From the NCBI GenBank assembly GCA_037176905.1, contig JBBBWG010009369.1, positions 1 through 22,989 on the forward strand: a DNA stretch of 22,989 bases, given 5' to 3'. Shown here piece by piece: positions 9,701 to 19,311 of the stretch; within the stretch, counting starts at the first letter, position 1; every line of letters starts with the position of its first letter. The DNA is from Azolla pinnata (lineage: Eukaryota > Streptophyta > Polypodiopsida > Salviniales > Salviniaceae). The notes under the pieces are model-generated. The model was not told the origin of the DNA. It saw only the letters and a program-made list of their open reading frames with translations, and made no database searches. The translations under genes and the position numbers were made by a program.

Positions 9701-10950
9701 TATGTGATGAAGTGTGATGATGACAACTTTGTACGGGTGGAGACAGTTGTGGATGCAGTAAAAGTTACAGGCCATGAGCGTGGGTTATACATGGGGAACA
9801 TCAATTTAGGTCATAGACCTTTACGGACAGGCAAATGGGCAGTGACATTCGAGGTAATAAGAATATTTTTCTAGCAGAGAATGCCGTTTCCTCTTTTGGA
9901 GGCTGTGTTATGTACACTATATTGTAGAGTTCTTTGCGCAGAATACTCATACGATGTTTATGCCATATTTCAAGGGGTATCCTACTATTTTTTTAGAATA
10001 CTTAGAATACATCTTCTACACAAAAACATGTTGTTCTTTTATGTATGTTGATTCTAACTACTACCTTCAATCATTATTTTATCTGCCGAATATTTCTTAA
10101 CACAAAGAACTTCAGTCAACAGAGGGATCATGCCAAAAGCATTGCTCAAATGAACAAGAATTCTAGAAGAAATTTAGGCCAAAGACTTTGGGAACCATAT
10201 CAATACCTTTATGGATCAAAGAAAACACCAAATACTTGTTGAACATGTAGAATGTGTGTTTAAGTTGCTGTCCTACAACGTAAAATATGTGTTAGATACT
10301 ACAGAGTATTCCAAAACTTATTGTATAAATGAAATAGCTGTCTTTTCAACAATTTCAGGGCTGTGTGTGGGTTGCATTTTTCGTTCTTAATTTTGGGAGG
10401 CAGACATGCTATGTACTTATGTTCGTCGATGCTCTATCAATAGGATTGGCCTGAAGAGGGTTATCCCCCATATGCAAATGGACCAGGGTACATCGTGACG
10501 AGGGATATAGCAGAGTTCATCGTGTCAGAACATGCAAATAACACACTCCGGGTAGATATACGCCCTACCAATTCCAGGATCTATTCTTTCGCTTTTACAC
10601 TTGCTTGTTCAATTTTCGTGTATGCTTTTGTGATCCTTATACATGCATTTTGTACTTTTTAGTACTTGCCTCTGTACTCTGTTTTTCTGCATTTTGCTAA
10701 CTCATTGTGCGATTTTGTCTTCGTTTTTGCTTGTTTTGGATATACATAGATATTTAAGATGGAGGATGTGAGCATGGGCATGTGGGTTGTCCAGTACAAT
10801 CTCTGGCACCAAGTTCATTATGAGCACTCTTTCAAGTTCTGCCAGTTCGGATGCATCGACGAGTATTACACAGCCCATTACCAGTCACCGCACCATATGG
10901 TGTGCATGTGGGAGAAGTTATCACAAGGGAAAGCTGAATGCTGCATATGA
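3757..10950 (+). CDS. Hydroxyproline O-galactosyltransferase (galectin + GT31 domains), 8 exons
   Basis: Exons read from splice sites and family match: 3757-4374, 5165-5516, 6502-6740, 7488-7769, 8950-9078, 9680-9853, 10444-10551 and 10750-10950. They total 2103 nt and 700 residues, the usual length for the plant GALT2-6 group. Those enzymes transfer galactose from UDP-Gal to hydroxyproline of arabinogalactan proteins in the Golgi. Residues 1-19 are cytosolic with a poly-Phe run (TTC repeat); 20-39 form the membrane anchor; about 40-205 are a stem with NxS/T sites at 117, 137 and 167. The galectin-like domain spans about 213-403 ([22 protein letters not shown]). The GT31 domain spans about 457-700: [27 protein letters not shown] start, KCDDDNFVR at 551-559 (metal-binding DDD 553-555), [10 protein letters not shown] 605-614, EDVSMGMW 639-646, FCQFGC 664-669. 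ATG 3757 is the first Met after the CT run. Least certain is the exon 1 donor: GTTAGA at 4375 is used here, and GTTCGA at 4363 is also in phase. Exon 6 uses the TATAG acceptor, because the next AG would shorten a conserved segment. No disabling mutation is seen. Confidence 0.93.
4375..5164 (+). other. Intron 1 of the galactosyltransferase gene
   Basis: GT...AG boundaries (GT at 4375-4376, CAG ending at 5164) keep phase 0. The intron holds recurring phrases such as CATTGTATTGAAATCCAAC-like segments near 4721, 4904 and 5112 and GTGAGACA/CATTTT-like stretches, suggesting an old, strongly diverged tandem duplication of roughly 200 bp. No coding content is seen. Confidence 0.6.
5579..6429 (+). repeat. 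54-bp minisatellite filling intron 2
   Basis: Units beginning (G/A)TGGGCATTGC-AGG-GAGGAAACC(T/A)TATGA start at 5579, 5633, 5670, 5724, 5781, 5834, 5889, 5943, 5996, 6045, 6098, 6151, 6205 and 6262, followed by two decayed copies to about 6429. Spacings are 54, 37, 54, 57, 53, 55, 54, 53, 49, 53, 53, 54 and 57. The array takes up most of the intron (5517-6501) between the galectin-coding exons. Stops occur in every plus frame across the array, so it is not coding in this gene. The minus strand is open for stretches of about 100 codons, which read as an 18-residue repeat. Confidence 0.9.
7770..8949 (+). other. Intron 4 with small internal duplications
   Basis: Boundaries are GTAAAT at 7770 and TGTGCAG ending at 8949. 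Inside, a perfect 20-bp unit starting ATGCTATAAC is repeated in tandem at 8696-8715 and 8716-8735. A diverged segment starting CATGAATTCACC occurs at 7881 and again at 7984. AAT(T/C)GAAAC-containing phrases recur around 8515-8575. No gene is visible; the open frames here match nothing I know. Confidence 0.6.
9079..9679 (+). other. Intron 5
   Basis: GTAAGG at 9079 to TATAG ending at 9679, phase 0. AT-rich sequence with no repeat, RNA gene or open frame worth noting. Confidence 0.6.
9854..10443 (+). other. Intron 6
   Basis: GTAATA at 9854 to CAATAG ending at 10443, phase 0. AT-rich; the short open frame 10045-10242 matches no family. Nothing else seen. Confidence 0.55.
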
Positions 10951-11512
10951 CAAGGAAGGCTTCTTGCTTGATATATATAGCCCATATACTGCTGCTATTG
11001 TGCAGAATCTGCCCACTTCTCTCCGTGATGATAAGATGCACCTCCATTGTTAGAACTGAAGTGGAGGCATTTGGAAAAGCAGTTTTCCGTTGAAACGCTG
11101 AGGCTGGAAATGCAAGTCCGATGAAGCTGTATGCTGAATGAAAATCACTGCAGTGCTTTGGGATTATGTCAAGAGTTGATGCGGAAAGTCTTCAGAAGAG
11201 ATTATCTTCATATACACACACAAAGCTCATTTCTATCACTGCATTAAAACAACTACTCTCCTTTATCCCCATTATTCATAAAGATATATATATATATATA
11301 TATATATCAATCTTAACATTCTGAGTGTATCCATGGCACAATCCTTCCATAAGCTGTTTGTACAGTCCCTAGTCCGAATGATTCTTTCCCCTTAATTTGT
11401 GGACGAACGCATGATTGGATTGTGGGAGGCTTGACGATTGTTTGGTATCTATGATCGGGAATTCCGGGGCATTTGAAAACATGTATAATAACAAGTATTT
11501 GGGACCACTGTT
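10951..11512 (+). other. 3' flank of the galactosyltransferase gene with an (AT)13 run
   Basis: The 3' UTR probably starts here, but I cannot point to a canonical AATAAA signal. AATGAAAA near 11139 is the closest candidate. A perfect (AT)13 microsatellite occupies 11284-11309. The rest has no recognisable content. Confidence 0.5.
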
Positions 11513-11893
11513 ATGATGGTCATTGATGTATTCGATTTGCTCGGGTCAAAAGTCTTTTGCTTTGCTCGGCTGGAGTGGTGGTGGTTTGTCTTTCTTGGAA
11601 CGCGTAACATGTATCGACTGTGCAAACTGATGAGATCGATGCCTTGGGGAGCATGGTCTGCTGTTGATGACAAAGGGAATTGCGTGATTCAACAGGTCTT
11701 GAATTATGATAAAAAGGAATTAGTCCAACATAAGTATGATAATGGGTTCTTTTGCCAATCCCAAGCCTCTGAAGGAGTCACTGTTGCCCTCAACTCAACC
11801 TCAATGGGTTCTAGAAGGATCTCGCAAGAAGCGTTGAATCAAATAGAGCACCAAGTCTTGTGGCGTGGGAAGGAAGATTTCGAGGCAAACTAG
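11513..11893 (+). CDS. Unrecognised 126-codon open reading frame
   Basis: This is an ATG-started frame of 126 residues, longer than most chance ORFs here. It has a Trp/Phe-rich N-terminal third (LEWWWFVFLG) and a polar, Gln/Ser-rich C-terminal half. I find no signal peptide, membrane helix or family motif that I can trust. It lies between the galactosyltransferase and dirigent genes with no clear promoter or poly(A) signal. It may be a chance ORF, a transposon fragment or a lineage-specific gene. Confidence 0.2.
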   Translation: MMVIDVFDLLGSKVFCFARLEWWWFVFLGTRNMYRLCKLMRSMPWGAWSAVDDKGNCVIQQVLNYDKKELVQHKYDNGFFCQSQASEGVTVALNSTSMGSRRISQEALNQIEHQVLWRGKEDFEAN

Positions 11894-12154
11894 ATGACAC
11901 AGGATGAATGATAAAAAGAGAAAAGAACAAAGACTTCAGTAGAATCAGCTTAAGAAGCTATAGATGAAGAAGAAGAAGAATAAAAGAGAAAAAGGTTATG
12001 GCAGTCGTAAATGATTCCCATGCGTACGGGAATTCGTTGCTGTTACGAGAATGTTCGAGAAGGGAAAATGTTGTTGGGTCCCATTCTGCTTTGTGTTTTT
12101 AATGAAATAGTCCAATTATTTGGGTAACATGGGCATGCAATCTAACAAGCTTGT
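11894..12154. other. Intergenic spacer, purine-rich
   Basis: GAAGAA- and AAAGAG-rich sequence around 11930-11995, then ordinary AT-rich DNA leading to the dirigent promoter. No gene seen. Confidence 0.4.
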
Positions 12155-12162
12155 TATATAAG
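12155..12162 (+). promoter_or_regulatory. Putative TATA box of the dirigent gene
   Basis: TATATAAG lies 253 bases upstream of the dirigent start codon. Initiation about 30 bases downstream would give a leader of roughly 220-230 nt. The in-frame ATG at 12163 would then fall outside the transcript, which supports the start at 12415. Confidence 0.45.
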
Positions 12163-12196
12163 ATGCTCACAAAGGTGTGGATAGAGGAGGAGAGAC

Positions 12197-12226
12197 ATGA
12201 TCGGGAAGAAGGGCGCGTGGGTTTAG
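12197..12226 (+). promoter_or_regulatory. Short upstream ORF in the dirigent leader
   Basis: An ATG at 12197 opens a nine-residue frame (MIGKKGAWV) ending in TAG at 12226, out of frame with the main CDS. If the TATA box at 12155 is used, this is the first ATG in the leader and could lower translation of the main frame. Confidence 0.35.
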
Positions 12227-12234
12227 GGTTTAGG
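12219..12234. promoter_or_regulatory. Telo-box-like GGGTTTAGGGTTTAGG
   Basis: Two consecutive GGGTTTA units lie within the predicted leader. On the minus strand they read CCTAAACCCTAAACCC, the plant telo-box core. Telo-boxes are bound by Pur-alpha and TRB proteins and are common just downstream of plant transcription starts. Confidence 0.45.
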
Positions 12235-12414
12235 ATCAGACTTACAAGCTTCCAAGAGGATCTCGATCACACAGGCGCACTCTCAAAAGAGCCAAGGTTT
12301 CGAGGTTCAAGGTTCAAAAAATCGAGAGCAACCGATCCCTCACGAGGACATAAACTCCATCCCAGGGAGGATCGGGCAAGCAAGCAAGCAGCTCGTGCAG
12401 CAACAGCAGCGCAG

Positions 12415-13005
12415 ATGACGATGGTGAGGGTCTCGTTGCTGCTGTTAGCGGTGCTGGTACTTCCATCTCTATTTGTCGGCAACATCGCAGATGCGAGGCG
12501 AAGCCGGATCGTGTGCTACCTGCATATCGACCGCAACGTCAACTTTCTGCAGCTGGCCAACACGAGCGGCAGCGGCAGCTTCACCGGGTCGCTCCGCGGC
12601 CTCGTGTTGCCGGTTACAGCGAACGAGAGCCGGGGATCGGCGCCGCTGGGCTATGCCCGCGGCCTCTCGTTCCAGACCTCGCCATTGCCTGACAAAAATA
12701 CCGGGACAGGTAACGACACGGGTTCTGGGTCCAGTTCGTCAGGCGCTCTTGCGAGGGAGCAGCTGCTCGAGACGATCGAGTACGACGATGGGTCGTTGAA
12801 GGGCAGCATCGCGCTCCACGGCGAGATGAGCTTTCCTCCCGCGTCGACCGACCGCATGCCCATCGTCGGCGGCACGCACGCCTTCACCTGCGCCCAGGGC
12901 TTCGGCATCCCTTCCCTCGTCAACTCGCCGTCTTCCGACTCGATCGTCTTCCGCTGGGAGCTCCACCTCTTCTACCCCACTCACTGCTCCTCCTCCCACT
13001 CCTAG
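12415..13005 (+). CDS. Divergent dirigent-family protein, secreted
   Basis: A single-exon gene of 196 residues. Dirigent proteins are apoplastic beta-barrels that steer the stereochemistry of phenoxy-radical coupling in lignan and lignin-related pathways. Residues 1-28 form a signal peptide (VSLLLLAVLVLPSLFVG, cleavage likely after ADA). The fold is recognised from YLHIDRN (35-41, family YxHD region), APLGYARGLS (76-85, family GRAQG), TIEYDDGSLKGSIALHGE (120-137, family G-Y-GS-L-G) and MPIVGGTHAFTCAQGFG (148-164, family PVVGGTGxFRxARGY), then the last strand IVFRWELHLFY. Odd points are a Thr/Gly/Ser-rich insert at about 95-112 (TGTGNDTGSGSSSSG), Cys at 34, 159 and 191, and a tail rich in Ser and His. 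NxS/T sites are at 49, 70 and 100. The coding part is GC-rich in AT-rich surroundings. ATG 12415 is chosen because it directly precedes the signal peptide; a second in-frame ATG follows at 12421. The specific substrate cannot be told. Confidence 0.85.
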   Translation: MTMVRVSLLLLAVLVLPSLFVGNIADARRSRIVCYLHIDRNVNFLQLANTSGSGSFTGSLRGLVLPVTANESRGSAPLGYARGLSFQTSPLPDKNTGTGNDTGSGSSSSGALAREQLLETIEYDDGSLKGSIALHGEMSFPPASTDRMPIVGGTHAFTCAQGFGIPSLVNSPSSDSIVFRWELHLFYPTHCSSSHS

Positions 13006-13036
13006 TACTAGTACCAGCTAGTACACACACATGTTC

Positions 13037-13043
13037 AATAAAA
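13037..13043 (+). terminator. Poly(A) signal of the dirigent gene
   Basis: AATAAAA lies 32 bases after the dirigent stop codon, at the position expected for a short plant 3' UTR. Confidence 0.5.
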
Positions 13044-16000
13044 CTTCACGCCTGATTCGCTCAGACGATTCCACACTGCCAGTTTGCTATCCGTTGCCGC
13101 GGAGACTCCGCACTCCTGCTTTGCCCCATTCGTCGCTGTGGGGCTCAAAACTAGACTATGTTTTGAGTCACGGGATTCCGCATTAACATTTCTATTTCAA
13201 CTACTGTTTCATACTTGCTGCTCAAGTAAACTATCGCTTCCAAGCTATGGGGACCTCACAAAACCTACGCTATCGTCGTGATCCTGAATGTTCGGCTATT
13301 GGCCCTTTGTCAGATTGGTGGCCATATGCTTGTTGAGCTCAACCTACCCAAGTTTTGAGCAGCATCTTGACCTAGTTCTCCAGTTACTCGGCCACCGACT
13401 TAGGGAAACTCTGCGTGCAAAGTCTGTTGGTTCTCCTCATCTGTGCTCGGCCCTCTTCCCTACTTGAACAAGAGAGATTTTCCATGAATTTTTGCGTCGA
13501 TTGATGTTGGCTTGCGCTTCGTCATCTTGCTCTTCTACATTCCTCTGTTGTCTCCTACACACATTGCTTGCATCGTTTCACCTCTTCCTCTTGGTAGTCA
13601 TGAATGTACGCATAGATTTTAGTCAAGAATGCATTCGTGCAATTTGTATTCGAGTTTAAAAGTTATTATTTGAGCATGAAATGCAGCATTTGTTTTTTTT
13701 TTTTCAATTCTAAAAAAATTAAAATATCAAGAACAAATTTAAAATAAATGTATTAAGAATATATACTAATACTATTAAGTAGAAGTAACTGAGATTCCGA
13801 CCCGAATTCATACCTTAAAAACAACTTTACCCTTACGTCTACCAACTTTACATTACATGTTTATTCACTTATTCACATATTTCTGACAAATGCGAATATT
13901 ACAATCCATGAATGTATATTCTAGCCCATATTTTGTGCTCTTGCGCTCTTAACTTTAAGGCATACAGCTAATGAATCTCAACACATCATAAGGTTATGAT
14001 AAATAATAGTTTCGAGCAAACACATCTAATCAGTTTGTTGGATTTCCAAAGGTGCCTCACCAGCGTCATCGTTATAGGGGTCATCATTATAGTCACTTCT
14101 TTTTTAAAGACATTGCCCCATCATCTTTGTCGTCATTGAACTTCTACTGAAATCTATTATGAAATAGAAATGGGAGAATTACCAAAAAAAACACCTATCA
14201 AAATTGTAAACTACATCTCACGGCCATTAAAAATTAGAAATTGCAATTTCACATCATTAGTCTTACTAATTAAGCCGTAATCTTGATCGCACCCAATGTA
14301 ATTAGGCCATATCTTAATCGCCTAATTTAATTACCGCTGACCATATAATATAACTGGAACATTCTCAGAGAAGTTCTAGGAATCAAATGTATGATTTTGA
14401 CGTCATTCTTTATCAATTACATACACAGTTTCCTATTGGGTGAAATTAATAGAGTAGAGAAGATATTAATAGAAAAAAGATATTCAAAAACTTTAATATC
14501 GTTTCATAGTTAAGAAGGTCAAGAGGTACATACTTATTTCTATAATGAAAATCATTGTTATTCCAGAAACCAACCCCATGCCAATCGAAACAGGTATTAT
14601 TCAATGCTACATGAAGATGTGGTTGTAGTTTACACTGATTTATAAGAATTTAGATTTTTAGATAAAATTTTGCTCTCTTGGGGCCTGACTTTAAGGTAAA
14701 ACATCCCTTATAACTACTTAACTTTACACTGAAACATATTCGATCAAATGTAAAACAATTTATTTTTGTAAACCCTAAAGCCTATTCCTTTTACTTGAGG
14801 ATAGCTTCTGCATTTAGTCGATTCATAGCTGAGCATGCAGGTTCATGAAGTCAAAACTATTGTAGAAAGAAAAGCATGTTGACTGAAAACTACCATCAAT
14901 TTTGTGGCGGTAAGATCAATACCAGAATATACAAATCTTAAGATGCATTTGAATAATGAGAATTTGGGTCAGCCAACGGCACAAAAGACTATATCTAACA
15001 GAATGCAGCTCTCAAAATTGAAGTTCTAATCCATGCATCCATCCATTAAATCTTGGGGAATGAAAATAAGCCTGAAAAAGCATATATAAAACAGTTGTAT
15101 GGTTAAATGTAGGGCCTCCTTACCCACTGCCAAATATGGTAAGCATCTTCCTACTGGTGACTCAAGCTTACCGTCCGAGCCCTGCATTGTAGATATGCAC
15201 CCTTAGAAAAACCGTTCCATGTATTTTTCGCCTTTTCTGTAATGGGTACATGTCAATTACTCACTGAATAGTTCAATACTGGCAGAATTCAGTACTAATT
15301 ACTGTATCGCTGAGTCCATTTTTTAGCCTTTAACCACAAGTAAACCGAGCTTCTTCTTCATATCAAATTGCAGTGCAAAACGATATTCCATATACTTGCT
15401 CTTCGTCTCAACCGAGCTTCAATCTTGCCCAAGGAAAAGAAACAAGAAGTTGTCAGAATTCTTCTCTTAAAATGTGCTTACCTCCACGTTCTTGCAAATG
15501 TTAATGCAAGTGCACAGACAAAGCTTACCACAATTTTACATATAGAACTGCATAAAACAAAGCTTCACAAATTTTACGTCAGCTTCGACAATCCTAACAA
15601 TTAGGGTGAAGGGAATCTGACCATGATTCCACTGCTTTTACAAACTAATCATAGGTGCTCCAAAGGCCAGGCAGAATATAAAGCATCAAAAATCACTTTT
15701 TGAACACAAAGGTAACGGATAAAGAGAGCTTCCACCATGCACATAGGAGTTGAATGCCTTTATTTTCTGTTTGGTTATCAATTTGCATACAATCCTTTTA
15801 TTGTGCTTTTCGCAGGAAACTGCTAGAAACAAGTGTAAGTTCACCAAAACCAGATTAAGATTCTAATAATAAATCAAACGTTAGGTTTTGTTGAATAACA
15901 CTCACTAAACGGTCATAACGGTCATGATCATAAATGACCTACATTTAAATTTACCCAACAGTTTCTACTTTTGTACCTCCCAAACATGTATAGAAGGACA

Positions 16001-16182
16001 GCTTTTCTCTTTCAATAATTAAGCTTAAGAATGCAAAGATGGTATTAAAGCATTTTTCTTCTAAGAAGTCCCACAATCTTAGTAGCTATCACCCTTTATA
16101 GTTGATTCCTCTACCTTCTAAGCCTAGCTTGCTGATCTTTCTATTTTGCTAATCTTTTGTTGATGATCCATCTGATATCTTA
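13044..16182. other. Long AT-rich intergenic region, no gene recognised
   Basis: About 3.1 kb without a supportable gene. Poly-T and poly-A runs occur near 13690-13720 and 14190. The open frames at 13084-13281 and 15368-15604 match no family and look like chance. The right part may belong to the 5' end of the Copia element that starts to be recognisable near 16470, but no LTR or primer binding site was found. Confidence 0.45.
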
Positions 16183-16330
16183 AGCCTTCATTGCTGATTT
16201 ACCCTACCTTTCAGCCTTCATTGCTAAAATTTTCCTGCTTTCTGCAGCCTTCATTGCTAAATTTTCTTACCTTTCTCAGCCTTCATTCCTGAATTTCTCT
16301 AGTTTTTTTCAGCCTTCATTCTTCATCAGA
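16183..16330 (+). repeat. ~32-bp tandem repeat, AGCCTTCATT units
   Basis: AGCCTTCATTGCT-AATTT-like units begin at 16183, 16213, 16246, 16278 and 16311 (spacing 30, 33, 32 and 33). They diverge from one another by small substitutions. They lie just upstream of the recognisable Copia protease and may sit in its former gag region, or may be an independent minisatellite. Confidence 0.75.
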
Positions 16331-16469
16331 ACCTCTTTACCTAATAATGTCAAAAATGACTAGCAGTGCCAAATCAATGATGCACAAACAGAGTCAACTA
16401 ACTTCCAAACCAGGGTATCAAAATACTCAAATATAACTACATCAACACAATCTGGTAAGGTTTCACTTT

Positions 16470-19311
16470 CCATTGGAGTGTATGTCTCAGATAATGTGCA
16501 TAAGCATTCTTGGGTCATTGATTCAGGAGCCACTGATCACATGACTCATCAAGTTTCTTTTTTTATTACATATACTCCATGTCCAAGCACAAGGAAAATT
16601 ACCAGTCATCAGCTATGGTAGCAAGGATAGGAGATGTACAACTGAGTCTTCCATTTACTCAAAAGAAAATTCTCCACGTTCAAAGTTATCCACAAACTTG
16701 TGTCTATACGAAAGCTCACTAATGATATACATTGTTATATTATATTTTATAATACACATTGTATATTCCAGGACCAAAACTCGGGGAAAACAATTGGACG
16801 TGCTAGAGAACAAGACAATCTCTACAATCTTAAATTACCTAACTGACTATAGAAAATCTTGTGTCCTTGTAACTAAAGGCTTGTCCCAAAATACAGAAAA
16901 AATTTAGTTATAACATTGTAGGCTTGGCCATGCCTTAAGAACACACTATTTCCATCTTTGTTGATATTTAATGTGAAACCAGTGAACTTGCAAAATGTAA
17001 AAGAACAAGTTTTGTAATTAACTCTGAGCGAAGTACAACTCGTTTCAATTTTATTCATAGTATGGGGTCCTGCCCTTCATTGATGAATTTTTTAGATTAA
17101 CTTGGGTATTTTTACTAAAGATAAATTAGACGTGAATCAAGTTATTTTCGAATTTTTCAATATGATAAAGATTCAATTTAGAGTTAGTATAAAGTGCTCT
17201 AGGTCAGATAATGCTTGTGATTACTTTAATCATGTGTTGAACACATTTCTTTCACAAAGGAGCAATACACGACTTATCATGTGTAAACATCTCTCAACAA
17301 ATGGGGTAATAGAAAAGAAAAATGGGTATCTACTTAATACAACTAGATCTTTTCTCTTACAAAATAAAGTCCGGAAAAACTTTTGAAGGTAAGGCCACTC
17401 TTACACCTACATGTCTAGAATTTTGTGTTTTAAGAGTCAGCTAGAAGTTCTTCATAAATATATGCTTCTCTAAGAATAAGTAATGGTCTTACTCCTAAAA
17501 TTTCTGTTGTATTTGCTTTGCTTATATTTATACTGTTGATAGAAGAAAATTAGATCCTATCACGTTACAATTTGTCTTTATGGGTTATTTTTCTACCCAA
17601 AAAGAATATAAGTGTTGTTATCCATCAACTAAATTTTTTTTCGTTTCTACTAACATGACCTTTAGTGAAGCCAAAACATATTTTACCACTCAAGGGGAGG
17701 AATTACAAAACGGAAGTGACTACGATGATCTTAATATGATAACAAGCTTCCCACCTCAATGTCAAAACCATCCCATTGAGAATTCTAACCAGAGTTTCAT
17801 GGATAATTCAAACTCGAAAATTGAGCTAATATCTCAAATGTCTCCACTATGTAATGTTGAAAATTTGATAGAAGAAAACAGAAAAACTAAAATCACAAGA
17901 ATCTAATATCCAAGACCTATGCAACCTCATGACTTTGATTCAACTCCTGAGAATAAGGTAAATTCTTTTTCTCTATAGTACTTCAAGATGAATGTTCCAT
18001 CCATCTATTCCAATTGATATAGCTAGCCTACTCATTGCTATTAATAAAGGTATTAGAAAATGTAATAGATATATTACCTCTCATTACATCTCATTTAATA
18101 AACGTTCTTCAACTCATCAAAGTTTTCTTATTACCCTACATAACATCCTCAATTCTCATACTCTATCCACAGCACTAGATAATGAAAATTAAAAAGAAGC
18201 TATTAGTGTTGAGATACATGCATTAGAGAAGAATATGACATGGGAGCTTGTAAGTCTACCCAAACGCAAGAAAACAATGAGATGCAAATATGTATTTTCT
18301 GTGAAATACAAAGAAGATGGATTGCTAGAACAATATGATGCAAGACTGGCATAAGGTTATACTCGGACATATGGAGTGGATTACTCAAACACCTTTGCCC
18401 CTGTTGAGAAGATGAGCGGAAACAAAATAATGTAGGCTTTAGCTGCACCTTGACAAATGCAATTTTATAAGATCTAGAAGAAGATATTTGTATGGATATT
18501 TCACCATGATTCAAGGGAAAAATTGCTGAAAATATTGTATGTTGACTGAAGAAAGCCTTATATGGTTTAAAACAGTCTCCGAGGGCATGATTTGAAAGAT
18601 TTCCAAGAACAGTGACATCCGTGAGATATAAACAAAGTCATGCGATCCTACTTTGTTTCTCAAGCATTCACTAATAAGGAAGGTTACCATACTCCTTGTT
18701 TATGTTAATCATATTCTAGTAATCGGGGATGATTAGAATGAAAATAAATATTTAGATAAACGTCTTAGCCTAGAATTTGATATAAAAGCTTATGAAAATT
18801 GAAATATTTTTAAGCATTGAAGTTTTTCCCACGCATAGCAAGGTATGTTTACTTCTCAACAAAAGTATGTTATTGATATACTAAGAGAAACATGTTATCT
18901 TGGCTGTAAACCAGCAAACACTCCAATTGAACCTAATCAGAAGCTTTGAGAAGCAAAAGTAGATGAAGGTGTGGACAAAGAAATGTATAAAAAATTAGTA
19001 AGAAAACTAATATACTTATCCCACATAAGGCCTATCATTGCCTATGCAGTTAGTGCAGTCAGTCAATTCATGCATGAACTAAAGAAATGTAATTCACAAG
19101 CTTTTCAAAAATAGTACAATATCTTACAGAAGCATTCTATAAAAGTAAGTATTCCATGATCATTTTATATATGTAGATAAATTTGCTGCTAAGAATTGTT
19201 CCATCTCACATATCCACATAGAAGCATTAGAAACAAACTAGCAATATATTTTCCTTAAGCGAAGAGATATCTGCACACATCAAAGCATTGTGGTTGAAAG
19301 AATTTTACCTC
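16470..19311 (+). mobile_element. Decayed Ty1/Copia retrotransposon (protease-integrase-RT-RNase H order)
   Basis: Copia pol motifs occur in canonical order on the plus strand. They are the aspartic protease WVIDSGATDHMT (about 16511-16546); GDVQLSLPF...KKILHVQSYPQT (about 16633-16697); the pre-integrase phrase SRTKTRGKQ; integrase FIDEFFRLTWVF and DVNQVIFEFFNMIK (about 17075-17170), RSDNACDYF (about 17202), NGVIEKKNGYLL (about 17300); the C-terminal GYFSTQKEYKCCYPST (about 17580); reverse transcriptase ALEKNMTWELVSLPK and YGVDYSNTFAPVEKM (about 18220-18415); a late-RT piece HIRPIIAYAVSAVSQFMHEL (about 19023-19080); and a possible RNase H end KALWLKEF (about 19283-19306). Stops and frameshifts break every domain and the catalytic YVDD region is lost. 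No LTRs were found. It is inactive. The left and right limits are approximate. Confidence 0.9.

Noticed and set aside
12267..12999. Long antisense and alternate-frame ORFs over the dirigent gene
   Set aside because: High GC content leaves stops rare in all frames. The dirigent motifs and signal peptide fix the real frame.
15368..15604. 78-codon ORF
   Set aside because: No recognisable domain, no promoter or poly(A) context, and AT-rich composition as expected for chance.
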